Part shown: positions 33,949-42,236 of the stretch, piece after piece
Numbering within the stretch: position 1 is the first letter of the stretch
Layout of the letters: every line of letters starts with the position of its first letter
Assembly (NCBI GenBank): GCA_001953215.1
Contig: CP019169.1
Coordinates: forward strand, 1,364,001 to 1,428,000
Origin: Betaproteobacteria bacterium GR16-43
Lineage (GTDB): Bacteria; Pseudomonadota; Gammaproteobacteria; Burkholderiales; Usitatibacteraceae
Direction of reading: 5' to 3'
Length of the DNA stretch: 64,000 nucleotides
Notes under the pieces: model-generated
What the model was told of the DNA's origin: nothing
Databases searched by the model: none
Seen by the model: the letters and a program-made list of their open reading frames with translations, nothing else
Program-made: the position numbers and the translations under genes

Positions 33949-35133
33949 GTGAGCCTCGCGTTCGACGTCGCAGTGATCGGGGCGGGCGCCGCCGGCATGA
34001 TGGCCGCGGCCACAGCCGGGCAGCGCGGACGCAGCGTGGTCCTCATCGACCACTACAAGGACCTCGGCGAGAAGATCCGCATCTCCGGTGGCGGGCGCTG
34101 CAACTTCACGAACCTGCACGCGACGCACCGCGATTTCCTTTCTCGCAATCCCGATTTCTGCCGCTCGGCGCTCGCGCGCTTCACGCCGCGCGACTTCATC
34201 GCGCTGGTCGAGAAGCACGGCATCGCGTATCACGAGAAGACGCTGGGCCAGCTTTTCTGCGACGACAGCGCGAAGCTCATCATCGCGCTATTGCAGAAGG
34301 AGTGCGATGACGGCGGGGTCACGTGGATGCGGCCTTGCTCCGTCGCGAGCGTGACGAAAGCCGATTCCGGGTTCTCGATCGAAACCGATCGCGGAACATT
34401 CGGGGTGGCCTCGCTCATCGTGGCGTCGGGCGGCCTCACCGTGCCGAAGATCGGTGCGACGCCCTTCGCGTACAAGCTCGCCGAGCAATTCGGCATCGAC
34501 GTCGTGCCGCCGAAACCCGCGCTGGTCCCGCTCGCGATGGACGAGCCATGGCTGCAGCGCTATGGCGAGCTTGCGGGTTCTTCGATCGAAGTCGAGATCA
34601 CCTGCGGCGGGCGCAAGTTTCGCGAAGCGATGCTCTTCACGCATCGCGGAATCTCCGGCCCCGCGGTGTTGCAGGCCTCGTCGTACTGGCAAATGGAAGA
34701 AGCGCGCGATCCGCTGCACGTGAATCTCCTGCCCGGCACCGACGCGCGCGCGCTCCTCGCGACGAACCGCCAGTCGCCGACGAACCTCGCGGGCCTGCTC
34801 GCGCATCGGTGGCCCGCGCGTTTCGCACTCGCGTGGTGCGCCGAGCACGATGCCACGCTCCCGATCGCGCAACTGCCCGAACGCAAGGTGCAGGAACTCG
34901 CGACGCTCCTCGGCGACTGGACGCTGCGCCCGAGCGGAACGCTGGGCTACAACAAGGCCGAAGTCACGCTGGGGGGCATCGACACGCGCGCGCTCTCCTC
35001 GAAGACGATGGAAGCGCGCACCGTCCCGGGGCTCTACTTCATCGGCGAAGCGGTCGACGTCACCGGCCATCTCGGCGGCTTCAACTTCCAGTGGGCCTGG
35101 GCCTCCGGCCACGCCGCCGGAGAAGCCGCCTGA
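33949..35133 (+). CDS. BaiN/HI0933 family FAD-dependent oxidoreductase
   Basis: A 394-residue flavoprotein. The N-terminal FAD motif is VAVIGAGAAGMMAAATAG; GEKIRISGGGRCNFTN is the family signature; the C-terminal end GLYFIGEAVDVTGHLGGFNFQWAWASG closes the FAD site. It belongs to the YhiN/HI0933 group, of which one gut enzyme reduces bile-acid intermediates; the native substrate here is unknown. GTG start 4 bases after the RraB-like stop. Confidence 0.9.
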   Translation: MSLAFDVAVIGAGAAGMMAAATAGQRGRSVVLIDHYKDLGEKIRISGGGRCNFTNLHATHRDFLSRNPDFCRSALARFTPRDFIALVEKHGIAYHEKTLGQLFCDDSAKLIIALLQKECDDGGVTWMRPCSVASVTKADSGFSIETDRGTFGVASLIVASGGLTVPKIGATPFAYKLAEQFGIDVVPPKPALVPLAMDEPWLQRYGELAGSSIEVEITCGGRKFREAMLFTHRGISGPAVLQASSYWQMEEARDPLHVNLLPGTDARALLATNRQSPTNLAGLLAHRWPARFALAWCAEHDATLPIAQLPERKVQELATLLGDWTLRPSGTLGYNKAEVTLGGIDTRALSSKTMEARTVPGLYFIGEAVDVTGHLGGFNFQWAWASGHAAGEAA

Positions 35134-35150
35134 TTTTTTTGGTGATCTGA

Positions 35151-35187
35151 CCCTGATTCTCTTAAGCTAGCCGCACAACAATCAGGG
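35151..35187 (+). promoter_or_regulatory. 5' UTR hairpin covering the ribosome site of the next gene
   Basis: CCCTGATT (35151-35158) and AATCAGGG (35180-35187) are perfect inverted copies separated by 21 bases. The right arm includes part of the ribosome site GGGAG before the ATG at 35195, so pairing could reduce translation. A T8 run at 35134-35141 just before may mark the end of the upstream message. Confidence 0.35.
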
Positions 35188-35194
35188 AGCGCCC

Positions 35195-35671
35195 ATGTTC
35201 GGAAACACACCCGCAGTCGCGGCACATGTCTGGATCAGCCTCTTCGCCATCGCGTTGGGACTCATCGCTCTCTACGGCATGATCACCAACCAGCGCATGC
35301 GGCGAATCAACCAGGTGTTCCTTGGGCTCACCATCCTCACGTCCGTGACCGGGTTCTTCCTGCCGGCCGACAAGATCCTTCCCTCGCACATCACCGGCGT
35401 GATCTCGCTCGTGGTGCTGGCCATCGCCGTGTACGCGCATGACCTCCGCAAGCTCGCGGGCGGCGCGCGCGGCACGTACGTCGTGACCGGCGTGATGGCG
35501 CTCTACCTCAACTGCTTCGTGCTCGTGGTGCAGTTGTTCCTGAAGATCCCGTCGCTGAAGGCGATGGCCCCGACGCAAAGCGAACCGCCGTTCCTCGCCG
35601 CGCAAGGCGCCACGCTCGTGCTGTTCGTGATCCTCGGGGTCGTGGCTTTCAAGCGCTTCAGGCCGGCGTAA
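35195..35671 (+). CDS. Four-helix membrane protein of unknown function
   Basis: A 158-residue integral membrane protein with hydrophobic segments at about 10-30, 40-60, 65-83, 95-117 and 135-152. The sequence IALYGMITNQRMRRINQVFLGLTILTS is typical of a small, widespread proteobacterial family without assigned function. A ribosome site GGGAG precedes the ATG and may be masked by a hairpin. Confidence 0.75.
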   Translation: MFGNTPAVAAHVWISLFAIALGLIALYGMITNQRMRRINQVFLGLTILTSVTGFFLPADKILPSHITGVISLVVLAIAVYAHDLRKLAGGARGTYVVTGVMALYLNCFVLVVQLFLKIPSLKAMAPTQSEPPFLAAQGATLVLFVILGVVAFKRFRPA

Positions 35672-35705
35672 GACTGAATTCCGGGACCGGGATACACTTT
35701 CGTCC

Positions 35706-36521
35706 ATGCCCAAATCCAAAGCCCTGTCGCTCCACGTCGGCGTCAACGCCGTCGACCCGAAGCACTACGCGGGCTGGAAGGGCGAGCTCCATTGCGCCGA
35801 GCAGGACGCGGTGGACATGGCCGCGCTCGCCAAGGGCTCGGGCATGAAGCACAAGGTGCTGCACACGAAGGCCGCCACGCGTGTGGCGGTGCTGAAGGCG
35901 TTGGAGGAGGCGGGCAAGCAGTTGAAGAACGGCGACTTCTTCCTCCTCACGTTTTCGGGCCACGGAGGGCAGGTGCTCGACGTGAGCGGCGACGAGCTGG
36001 ACCTCATGGACCAGACCTGGTGCCTGCACGACGGCCAGCTCATCGACGACGAAGTGTTCGCGGAGATCGGCTGCTTCGCCAAGGGCGTGCGCGTGCTCGT
36101 GATCGTCGACGCGAGCCCGAGCGGCTCGGTGCTGCGCCCCTACATGCCCGAGCCGGATCCGCCGCCGGCGGGCAAGCGCGCGCGCCTCATGCCGCCGCTC
36201 ATCGCGGACAAGGTCTACCGGCAGAACATGAAGTTCTACGACGCGCTGCAGAAGAAGGTGCGCAACGACGCGACCGATGAAAACGGCCCCGACGTCATCG
36301 CGTGGCTGGGCTGCCAGTACAACCAGGCTGCGCTCGAGGGCAAGGAAAACGGGGCGCTCACCGAGCAGGTGCTCTACCTCTGGAACCAGGGTTCGTTCCT
36401 CGGCCCGTACCTCAAGTTCTTCATGCACCTGATCGCGCACATGCCGAGCACGCAGACGCCGCTGATGCACACCTACGGCGAAGGCAACGCGATGCTCATG
36501 CAGCCCGCGTTCAAGCCTTAG
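35706..36521 (+). CDS. Caspase-family protein lacking the catalytic Cys/His pair
   Basis: A 271-residue protein with the p20 fold of bacterial metacaspases: ALSLHVGVNAVDPKHY, CAEQDAVDMAALA, GDFFLLTFSGHGGQV with the catalytic His86, and LVIVDASPSGS at 132-141. In active enzymes the last motif is D-(S/A)-C-H-S-G; here it is D-A-S-P-S-G, so Cys is Ser137 and the next His is Pro. It is therefore probably a pseudo-protease that binds or senses something, or less likely a Ser-based enzyme. No signal peptide. No ribosome site; TACACT lies 7 bases before the ATG. The gene is otherwise intact and G+C rich. Confidence 0.85.
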   Translation: MPKSKALSLHVGVNAVDPKHYAGWKGELHCAEQDAVDMAALAKGSGMKHKVLHTKAATRVAVLKALEEAGKQLKNGDFFLLTFSGHGGQVLDVSGDELDLMDQTWCLHDGQLIDDEVFAEIGCFAKGVRVLVIVDASPSGSVLRPYMPEPDPPPAGKRARLMPPLIADKVYRQNMKFYDALQKKVRNDATDENGPDVIAWLGCQYNQAALEGKENGALTEQVLYLWNQGSFLGPYLKFFMHLIAHMPSTQTPLMHTYGEGNAMLMQPAFKP

Positions 36522-36524
36522 GCG

Positions 36525-37745
36525 CTATTTCGGCTTCGGTGCAGGCGCGGGGGACTGCAGCGCGCGCAACACGCGCTGGCCCGCGTAGCCATCCGGTTGC
36601 ATGCCCCGCGTGACCTGGAACGCCTTGATCGCATCGATCGTGCGCGGCCCGATGAGGCCGTCCGGCTCGCCCACGTCGTAGCCCTGGCTCGCGAGCCGCT
36701 CCTGCAGTTCGAGGCGCTGCGCGCGCGAGAGGCCCGGATCGTCGGTGGGCCAGGCCTTGCGAAACGGAGCGCCGCCCCGCAGCCGATCGGCCAGGTGCGC
36801 GATGGCGAGCGCGTACGACTCCGCGGTGTTGTACGAGTAGATCGCGTCGTAGTTGCGCAGCGCGATGAACGCCGGTCCGCGCGCACCGGCGGGAAGCAGA
36901 AGTGCGGCGTTGGCCTCTCCGCCGATCGTCTTGCCGTCCAGGCGGCGGATGCCGAGCGCGTGCCAGTCGTCCAGGGGCTGGCGATTCTTGCGCCCCGAAG
37001 GCCCGCTGTAGCGCGCGGGAAGCTTCACTTCGTAGCCCCACGGCTGCCCCGTCTGCCAGCCCGCGAGCTTGAGGTAGTTGGCCGTGGAGCCGAGCGCATC
37101 GGGAATGGAAGTGACGAGGTCGCGCCGACCGTCGCCGTCGAAATCCACGGCGGTGCGATGGAACGTGGAGGGCATCAACTGCGTGTGCCCGAACGCGCCG
37201 GCCCACGAACCCTTGAGCAGTTCGGCCTCGATGTCGCCGCTGCCGAGGATCTTCAACGCCGACATCAACTCGCCGCGGAAGAAATTCTGGCGCTTGCCAT
37301 AGCAAGAGGCGGTGACGAGCGAGCGCACCAGCGGACGGCGGCCCATGATCTTCCCGTAGTTCGATTCCACGCCCCACACCGCGATGATCACGTGGCGGTC
37401 GACGCCGTAGGCCTTCTCGGCGCGCTCGAGCGTCGGCGACCAGAGCTTCAATTGCGCGCGGCCGTCCGCGATGCGCTTGTCGTCCACGAGCGCCGACATG
37501 TACTGCCAGATCGGCGTGGAGAACTCGGGCTGGTTGCCCATCGCTTCGATGACGGTGGGATCCGGGTCCACGCGCGCCACCGTGGCCTCGAAGGTCTCGC
37601 TCGAAATGCCCTCGCGTTGCGCCAGCGCGCGGAGCTGGGCCACGCAGGCCGGGAAGTCGGGAGGCGCGGTCAGGATCGCGGCCTGGGCGAAGGCCAGCGT
37701 GGGAGCAAAAAAAAGGGCCGGAGCGAAGAATCGCATTCCGGCCAT
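36525..37745 (-). CDS. Lytic murein transglycosylase (MltB family) with peptidoglycan-binding domain
   Basis: A 406-residue exported enzyme that cleaves peptidoglycan glycan strands. Signal peptide (cleavage near LAFAQA), then the MltB catalytic domain with the Glu in AVWGVESNYG, GRRPLVRSLVTA and GSWAGAFGHTQLMPSTF, and a C-terminal PG-binding-1 domain (LQERLASQGYDVGEPDGLIG). I took the ATG at 37745; one three codons later is equally possible. Its promoter side is occupied by a large inverted repeat at 37772-37832. Confidence 0.93.
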   Translation of the reverse strand: MAGMRFFAPALFFAPTLAFAQAAILTAPPDFPACVAQLRALAQREGISSETFEATVARVDPDPTVIEAMGNQPEFSTPIWQYMSALVDDKRIADGRAQLKLWSPTLERAEKAYGVDRHVIIAVWGVESNYGKIMGRRPLVRSLVTASCYGKRQNFFRGELMSALKILGSGDIEAELLKGSWAGAFGHTQLMPSTFHRTAVDFDGDGRRDLVTSIPDALGSTANYLKLAGWQTGQPWGYEVKLPARYSGPSGRKNRQPLDDWHALGIRRLDGKTIGGEANAALLLPAGARGPAFIALRNYDAIYSYNTAESYALAIAHLADRLRGGAPFRKAWPTDDPGLSRAQRLELQERLASQGYDVGEPDGLIGPRTIDAIKAFQVTRGMQPDGYAGQRVLRALQSPAPAPKPK

Positions 37746-37758
37746 TATCGCTGTTCCC

Positions 37759-37769
37759 GTCATTCCCGC
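37759..37769. repeat. Half copy of the dispersed GTCATTCCCGC repeat
   Basis: GTCATTCCCGC is the left half of the hairpin repeat seen whole at 21517 and 46318. It stops two bases before the large inverted repeat at 37772, as if interrupted by it; the right half is not found beyond. Confidence 0.45.
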
Positions 37770-37771
37770 TG

Positions 37772-37832
37772 AATAAAGGGGTCAGACTCCTTTATTGCAA
37801 CGGCAGCAATAAAGGAGTCTGACCCCTTTATT
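37772..37832. repeat. Perfect 25-bp inverted repeat with GGGGTCAG core, copy 1
   Basis: AATAAAGGGGTCAGACTCC... at 37772-37796 and its exact complement at 37808-37832, with an 11-base spacer. The same arms occur at 43118-43192, and a related core at 48063-48164. It lies between the transglycosylase start and the reductase stop, whose last codon begins two bases after it. It could act as a terminator for the reductase mRNA, but identity between copies points to a mobile palindromic element. Confidence 0.85.
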
Positions 37833-37834
37833 CG

Positions 37835-38899
37835 TCATCCTTTGCGGCGGTTCTTGACCAGCCAGGAATCGACGATCGAGACGATCTGGTCGATGGCCGC
37901 GGACTTCAGGCCCTTTTGCGCGCCGACGCATTGCACGAGGCGGTCGACGCGCTCGATGTTGGGAGCACCGGCGGCCAGTGCGCGCGCAGCCGAAGAGGGC
38001 GAACCCAGCGATTGCGCGGCATTCGCGTACTTGTCGAACGGCACAAGGTCGTTGCGATCGGCACCGAGCGACACGCAGAGATCCACCACGTAGTTGTAGA
38101 CCGCGCGCGTCTCTTCGAGGTTGCCGTGCACCGCGTCCTTGATCGGGCGCACGCCGTCGGCGAGCACGCAACGGTAGTTGCCGGCCATGAGCATCGCCCA
38201 CTTGGCGAGCGGCACGAAGACCGATTCGTGCACCTTCAGCTTCACGGGCAGCTCGATCTTCTCGCCGTCTACTTCGAAGCGGGCGGCTTCGACGCTCTCG
38301 GCGATCTCGCGCAGCATCTTCGTGTGTTCTTCGGTTGCGAAGCGCGCGGCCTTGAAGTTGGTCGGCAGGCGCACCTGCAGCACGTTCACTTCTTCCTCGG
38401 GCGGGCGGAAGGCCTGCGGGTCGGGGCTGCAGAGCGTGAGGAACTTCGGATCGACGTGGTCCCACACCGCGGGATCCGTGTAGCTCTCGCGGCACTTCGA
38501 CGCATCCACGCCGGGAATGCGGGCGAGGTACGGCAGCGGCGGCATGTTCATGATCGACATGCACGGCACCTTCGAGCGGCCCACGGCGTCGAGCAGCGCG
38601 CGCACGGCGGGCTGGCCGTACTGCGGTTCCTGCATCGCGAGTACGGCGAGGTCATACTTTTTCGGATCGATTCCCTCGGGCCCGCTGGCATCGAGCGTGC
38701 CGGGCAGCTTCTTCGAGTTCACTTCGACCAGCCCCTCGCGCCCCTTGATGGGCATGCGCACCACGGCGCCCTTCGCGTTGATGAGGGCTTGTTCCGCGGG
38801 CAGGCAGATGAGGCGCACCGCATGGCCCGCGAGTGCCAGCTTCACACCCAGCAGCGAACCGTACGAGGCTCCGAGGATCAATATTTTTCGGGTTGTCAT
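37835..38899 (-). CDS. Ketopantoate reductase-like oxidoreductase (PanE/ApbA family)
   Basis: A 354-residue protein with an N-terminal Rossmann domain (KILILGASYGSLLGVKLALAG) and a C-terminal helical domain. The catalytic-Lys region (LPVKLKVHESVFVPLAKWAMLMAGN) resembles the ketopantoate/opine-type reductases, but the protein is longer than PanE and the G-x-G-x-x-G motif is GASYGS, so it may act on another 2-keto acid. A strong ribosome site AGGAGG precedes the ATG at 38899. Confidence 0.75.
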   Translation of the reverse strand: MTTRKILILGASYGSLLGVKLALAGHAVRLICLPAEQALINAKGAVVRMPIKGREGLVEVNSKKLPGTLDASGPEGIDPKKYDLAVLAMQEPQYGQPAVRALLDAVGRSKVPCMSIMNMPPLPYLARIPGVDASKCRESYTDPAVWDHVDPKFLTLCSPDPQAFRPPEEEVNVLQVRLPTNFKAARFATEEHTKMLREIAESVEAARFEVDGEKIELPVKLKVHESVFVPLAKWAMLMAGNYRCVLADGVRPIKDAVHGNLEETRAVYNYVVDLCVSLGADRNDLVPFDKYANAAQSLGSPSSAARALAAGAPNIERVDRLVQCVGAQKGLKSAAIDQIVSIVDSWLVKNRRKG

Positions 38900-39017
38900 G
38901 GCTCTCCTCCTGGCCACGGCGTAGCTGCCGCGGCGAATACCGACATGATCCGCCATCGGGGGCGAATCGCCCGGCGCGCCTGTAAAAGGGGTCTATTACC
39001 CCCTGTAGAATGCGGGA

Positions 39018-39482
39018 ATGATGACCTTTCGCCACGCTGTCGCCGCGCTCATCGTCGCGGCCCTACCCGCCCTCTCGCAGGCCGCCGAGCCGCTGTATCC
39101 CGATGTCACCCGCGCGAAGGCCGACATCGATGCCGCCCTGAAGCAGGCCGCGGCCTCGAAGAAGCGCGTGATCGTGGACTTCGGTGGCAACTGGTGCGCC
39201 GATTGCAAAGTGCTCGACATCAACTTGCGCAAGCCCGAGAACGCCGCGTTGCTGCAGAAGCACTACGTGCTCGTGCATGTGAACGTGGGCGAGAAGGGCA
39301 TCACCGACAATCTCGACGTCGGCGAGCGTTATGGCATTCCGTTGAAGAAGGGCGTTCCGGCCCTCGCGGTGCTCGAAGCCAACGGGAAGCTCGTCTACAG
39401 CCAGAAGAACGGCGAGTTCGAGTCGATGCGCAAGCTGGACCCGAAGTCGGTCAACGATTTCCTGCAGCAGTGGTCGCGGTGA
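39018..39482 (+). CDS. Exported thioredoxin-like protein
   Basis: A 154-residue periplasmic protein. The signal peptide ends near ALSQAAE. The thioredoxin fold carries the active-site motif NWCADCKVLD, as in DsbD gamma/thiol-disulfide interchange-type domains. Probably donates electrons to or isomerises envelope disulfides. No ribosome site; TAGAAT at 39006-39011 lies 6 bases before the ATG. Its last 32 bases overlap the convergent histidine kinase gene. Confidence 0.9.
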   Translation: MMTFRHAVAALIVAALPALSQAAEPLYPDVTRAKADIDAALKQAAASKKRVIVDFGGNWCADCKVLDINLRKPENAALLQKHYVLVHVNVGEKGITDNLDVGERYGIPLKKGVPALAVLEANGKLVYSQKNGEFESMRKLDPKSVNDFLQQWSR

Positions 39483-41796
39483 CCTGACCGCGCGCAGGCT
39501 CGTCCAGCGAGGCGAGCAGTACCTGCAGGGCGCCGATTTCCGCGGGCTTCACGAGGTGATGGTCGAAGCCCGCCGCGCGCGCCAGCTCGCGGTCCTTGTC
39601 CTGCCCCCATCCCGTGAGCGCCACGATCGTGGCCTTGTTGTCCGGGAAGAGCGATCGCAGCGTGCGCGCCACTTCGTAGCCGTCCATCCCCGGCATGCCG
39701 ATGTCCAGCAGAACCACCGACGGCTCGTGCGAGCGGAAGATCGTGATCGCCTCCGGGCCGTCGCGCGCAACGCGCACATCCGCGCCGAGCACCGTGAGGA
39801 TCATGCCGAGGCTGTCTCCGGCGTCGCGGTTGTCGTCCACGACGAGGATTCGCCGGCGCGGCGTGGCATCGTCGAGTGCGCTCTCGGGCACGGCGCCCGC
39901 GACCTGCGAGGTGGCGAGCGGTAGACGCAGCGTGAAGGCGCAGCCCTTGCCCAGCCCCTCGCTCCGCGCGGACAACGTGCCGCCGTGCATCTCGGCCAGG
40001 CGCCGCGCGAGCGCGAGCCCGATGCCCAGCCCACCTTGCCCTCGGCCGCTCGTGCGGTCGCCACGGCTGAACATGCCGAACATGCGCGGCAGCGCCTCGG
40101 GTGCGATGCCCGGCCCGTTGTCGGTAACGGTGATCGCCGCCTGGCCATCCTCCGCGCGGCGCAGCGCGATGGCGATCCTGCCGCCGTCGTCGGTGTACTT
40201 CGCCGCGTTGTCGAGGAGGTTGGAGAGCACTTGCGCGATGCGCACCGGGTCTCCGTCAACCCACAGCGGCTCGTCGGGAACCGAGACGGTCAGCGCATGG
40301 CCTGCCGATTGCATCACCGGCATGCAGGTCTCGACGGCGTTGCGCACGACCGCGGCGAGGCCCACGTGCTCGCGCTTCAGCGTGAGCGTGCCGCGGCTGA
40401 TGCGCGAGACTTCGAGCAGGTCGTCCACGAGGCGCACGAGGTGGTTCACCTGGCGCTCCATCATCTCGCGCACGGGCGCGGTGGAATCGTCGGCCTTGCT
40501 GGTCATGCGCAGGATGGCGAGCGAGTTGCGCAGCGGTGCCAGGGGATTGCGCAGCTCGTGCGAGAGCGTGGCGAGGAACTCGTCCTTCGCCTGGTCCGCT
40601 TCGGAGAGGCGCTCGGCCTGATCGCGCATCGCCTGCTCGATCTCCTGGCGCTCGGTCACGTCGCGCGTGGTGCCGGCCACGGCGACCACGTCGCCCTGCG
40701 GCCCGAAGACCGGCACGAAGATGTAGTCGTACATCCGCCGCCCGTGCGTTCCTGTGAAGGGCACGACGCCGCGGATCGGCTTCCGCGTGGCGACGACCTG
40801 GTCGATTTCGCGGTCGTGCATCTCGGCGTGCCACGGCTCGTAGCCCAGCTCGAGGCAGGTCTTGCCGAGCGAGTCCTCGCGCTTGCGCCCCCACATCTTC
40901 AGCAGCGCCTCGTTGGCATACATGAAGCGGTGCTGGAGGTCGAAGACGTACACGAGATCCGGCGTGTTCGAGAGTGCCGTCTCGTAGACCAGGCGCTGCC
41001 GGCCCGCTTCGATCGACATCCGCTCGCGTTCCGCTTCGCCTTCCATCTGGTCCGAGATGTTGCGGAAGTAGACGGCGGCACCCGCGCTCACCGGGTAGAC
41101 GTGCACCTCGTACCAGCGCTGGTGGTCCGGATAGAAATTCGTGATCTGCTGCGGCAGCCGCTCGGTCATCGCGCGCCGGTAGATGGGCTCGAAGATGCTT
41201 CCGATCAGTCCGGGGAAAAGGTCCCACAGCACGCCGCCCTCGAGGTCGCGACGCGGCTGGCCGAGGATCACTTCGGCGGCGCGGTTCACGTAGGTGAAGC
41301 GCCAGTCGAAGTCGAGCGAGAAGAAACCCTCGGGAATGCTTTCGAGGATCTCCGTCGCGCGCAAGGCATCTTCATCCTGGTGCGCGCGCGCGGCCATCTC
41401 GATCTCGGTGACATCCTCCACGCGGTGGACGATGTAGGCGATCTCGCCGCGCTCGGAAAGCACCGGCATGTTCTCCGAGATCCAGTGGCGCTCTTCGTGG
41501 CCGCCCGAGGACAACGGCAGGTCGTATCGCTGCACCGGCATGCGGTCGAGCGCACGCGTGGCCATCGCGCGCGCGAGCGACTCGTGCAGGCTCTTGATCG
41601 TGGCCACCTGCGGAGCGCCCGGCGCGGCAAAGGCCTCGAGGATCCCGCGGCCGACGAGCGATTCGCGGGTGCGGCGCGTGGAGGCGAGGTACGCGTCGCT
41701 CGCCGCGAGAATGGTAAATTTTGCATCCGGCGCCAGCACCGCGAACAACCCCGGAAGGTGCTGGAAGATGCGCTCGAAATCGAGGCCATTGCTCAT
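39451..41796 (-). CDS. Hybrid sensor histidine kinase with three PAS domains and receiver
   Basis: A 781-residue soluble kinase without signal peptide or membrane segment. PAS modules lie at about 10-135, 145-255 and 270-390; the phospho-acceptor is His413 in FLATLSHELRNPL; the ATPase domain has NLLDNAAKY and GLGIGLALARRLAEMHGG; the receiver at 648-770 has Asp698 in VVLLDIGMPGMDG. There is no DNA-binding regulator next to it, so its output is unknown; attached receivers often lead to a phosphorelay. The HPr gene lies 32 bases upstream on the same strand and may be co-transcribed. Confidence 0.95.
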   Translation of the reverse strand: MSNGLDFERIFQHLPGLFAVLAPDAKFTILAASDAYLASTRRTRESLVGRGILEAFAAPGAPQVATIKSLHESLARAMATRALDRMPVQRYDLPLSSGGHEERHWISENMPVLSERGEIAYIVHRVEDVTEIEMAARAHQDEDALRATEILESIPEGFFSLDFDWRFTYVNRAAEVILGQPRRDLEGGVLWDLFPGLIGSIFEPIYRRAMTERLPQQITNFYPDHQRWYEVHVYPVSAGAAVYFRNISDQMEGEAERERMSIEAGRQRLVYETALSNTPDLVYVFDLQHRFMYANEALLKMWGRKREDSLGKTCLELGYEPWHAEMHDREIDQVVATRKPIRGVVPFTGTHGRRMYDYIFVPVFGPQGDVVAVAGTTRDVTERQEIEQAMRDQAERLSEADQAKDEFLATLSHELRNPLAPLRNSLAILRMTSKADDSTAPVREMMERQVNHLVRLVDDLLEVSRISRGTLTLKREHVGLAAVVRNAVETCMPVMQSAGHALTVSVPDEPLWVDGDPVRIAQVLSNLLDNAAKYTDDGGRIAIALRRAEDGQAAITVTDNGPGIAPEALPRMFGMFSRGDRTSGRGQGGLGIGLALARRLAEMHGGTLSARSEGLGKGCAFTLRLPLATSQVAGAVPESALDDATPRRRILVVDDNRDAGDSLGMILTVLGADVRVARDGPEAITIFRSHEPSVVLLDIGMPGMDGYEVARTLRSLFPDNKATIVALTGWGQDKDRELARAAGFDHHLVKPAEIGALQVLLASLDEPARGQVTATTAAGNR

Positions 41797-41828
41797 GGCC
41801 TCCAGTCTAGCGGCAATCCGCCCTCGGG

Positions 41829-42098
41829 CTACCCTCGCGCGCCGAAGCCTCCGTCGATGAGCCGCACGACGGCGTTCATCGCCTCGACTTCGTCGGGGCC
41901 GGTGGTTTCGATGTAGATGCGCGAGCCCATGCCGGCCGCGAGGATCATGACCGCAAGGACACTCCGGGCATCCGCGCGTCTTCCATTGGCGACGAGGACG
42001 ACGCGGGACTTGAAGCGCGATGCAAGGATGGTGAGACGGGCGGCGGCCCTGGCATGCAGGCCGTGTGAGCTGCGAACGATGACTTCATTCTGCTGCAT
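41829..42098 (-). CDS. HPr family phosphocarrier protein
   Basis: An 89-residue phosphocarrier of the PTS type. His15 sits in SSHGLHARAAARL and Ser46 in ADARSVLAVM, so both the phosphotransfer site and the HPr-kinase site are retained. No enzyme I or EIIA gene is adjacent, unlike the usual ptsH-ptsI order. It precedes the hybrid kinase gene, which suggests a regulatory use. A ribosome site GGAGG precedes the ATG at 42098. Confidence 0.92.
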   Translation of the reverse strand: MQQNEVIVRSSHGLHARAAARLTILASRFKSRVVLVANGRRADARSVLAVMILAAGMGSRIYIETTGPDEVEAMNAVVRLIDGGFGARG

Positions 42099-42236
42099 TT
42101 GAACCTCCAGCAAGTACGAACTACAGGGGGTCTGAAAGCCCGGATTGCAAGTGGTTCCCGAAAAGATTCGTGCCCGCACGAGTCTCCACAGTCCCTTCAC
42201 GGAACCGTCCCGTGCGGCGGTGCGATACTGGCGGGC

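Noticed and set aside
37772..37832. Simple rho-independent terminator for the PanE-like gene
   Set aside because: It could act so, but a perfect 25-bp arm shared exactly with the copy at 43118 is better explained as a repeat element.
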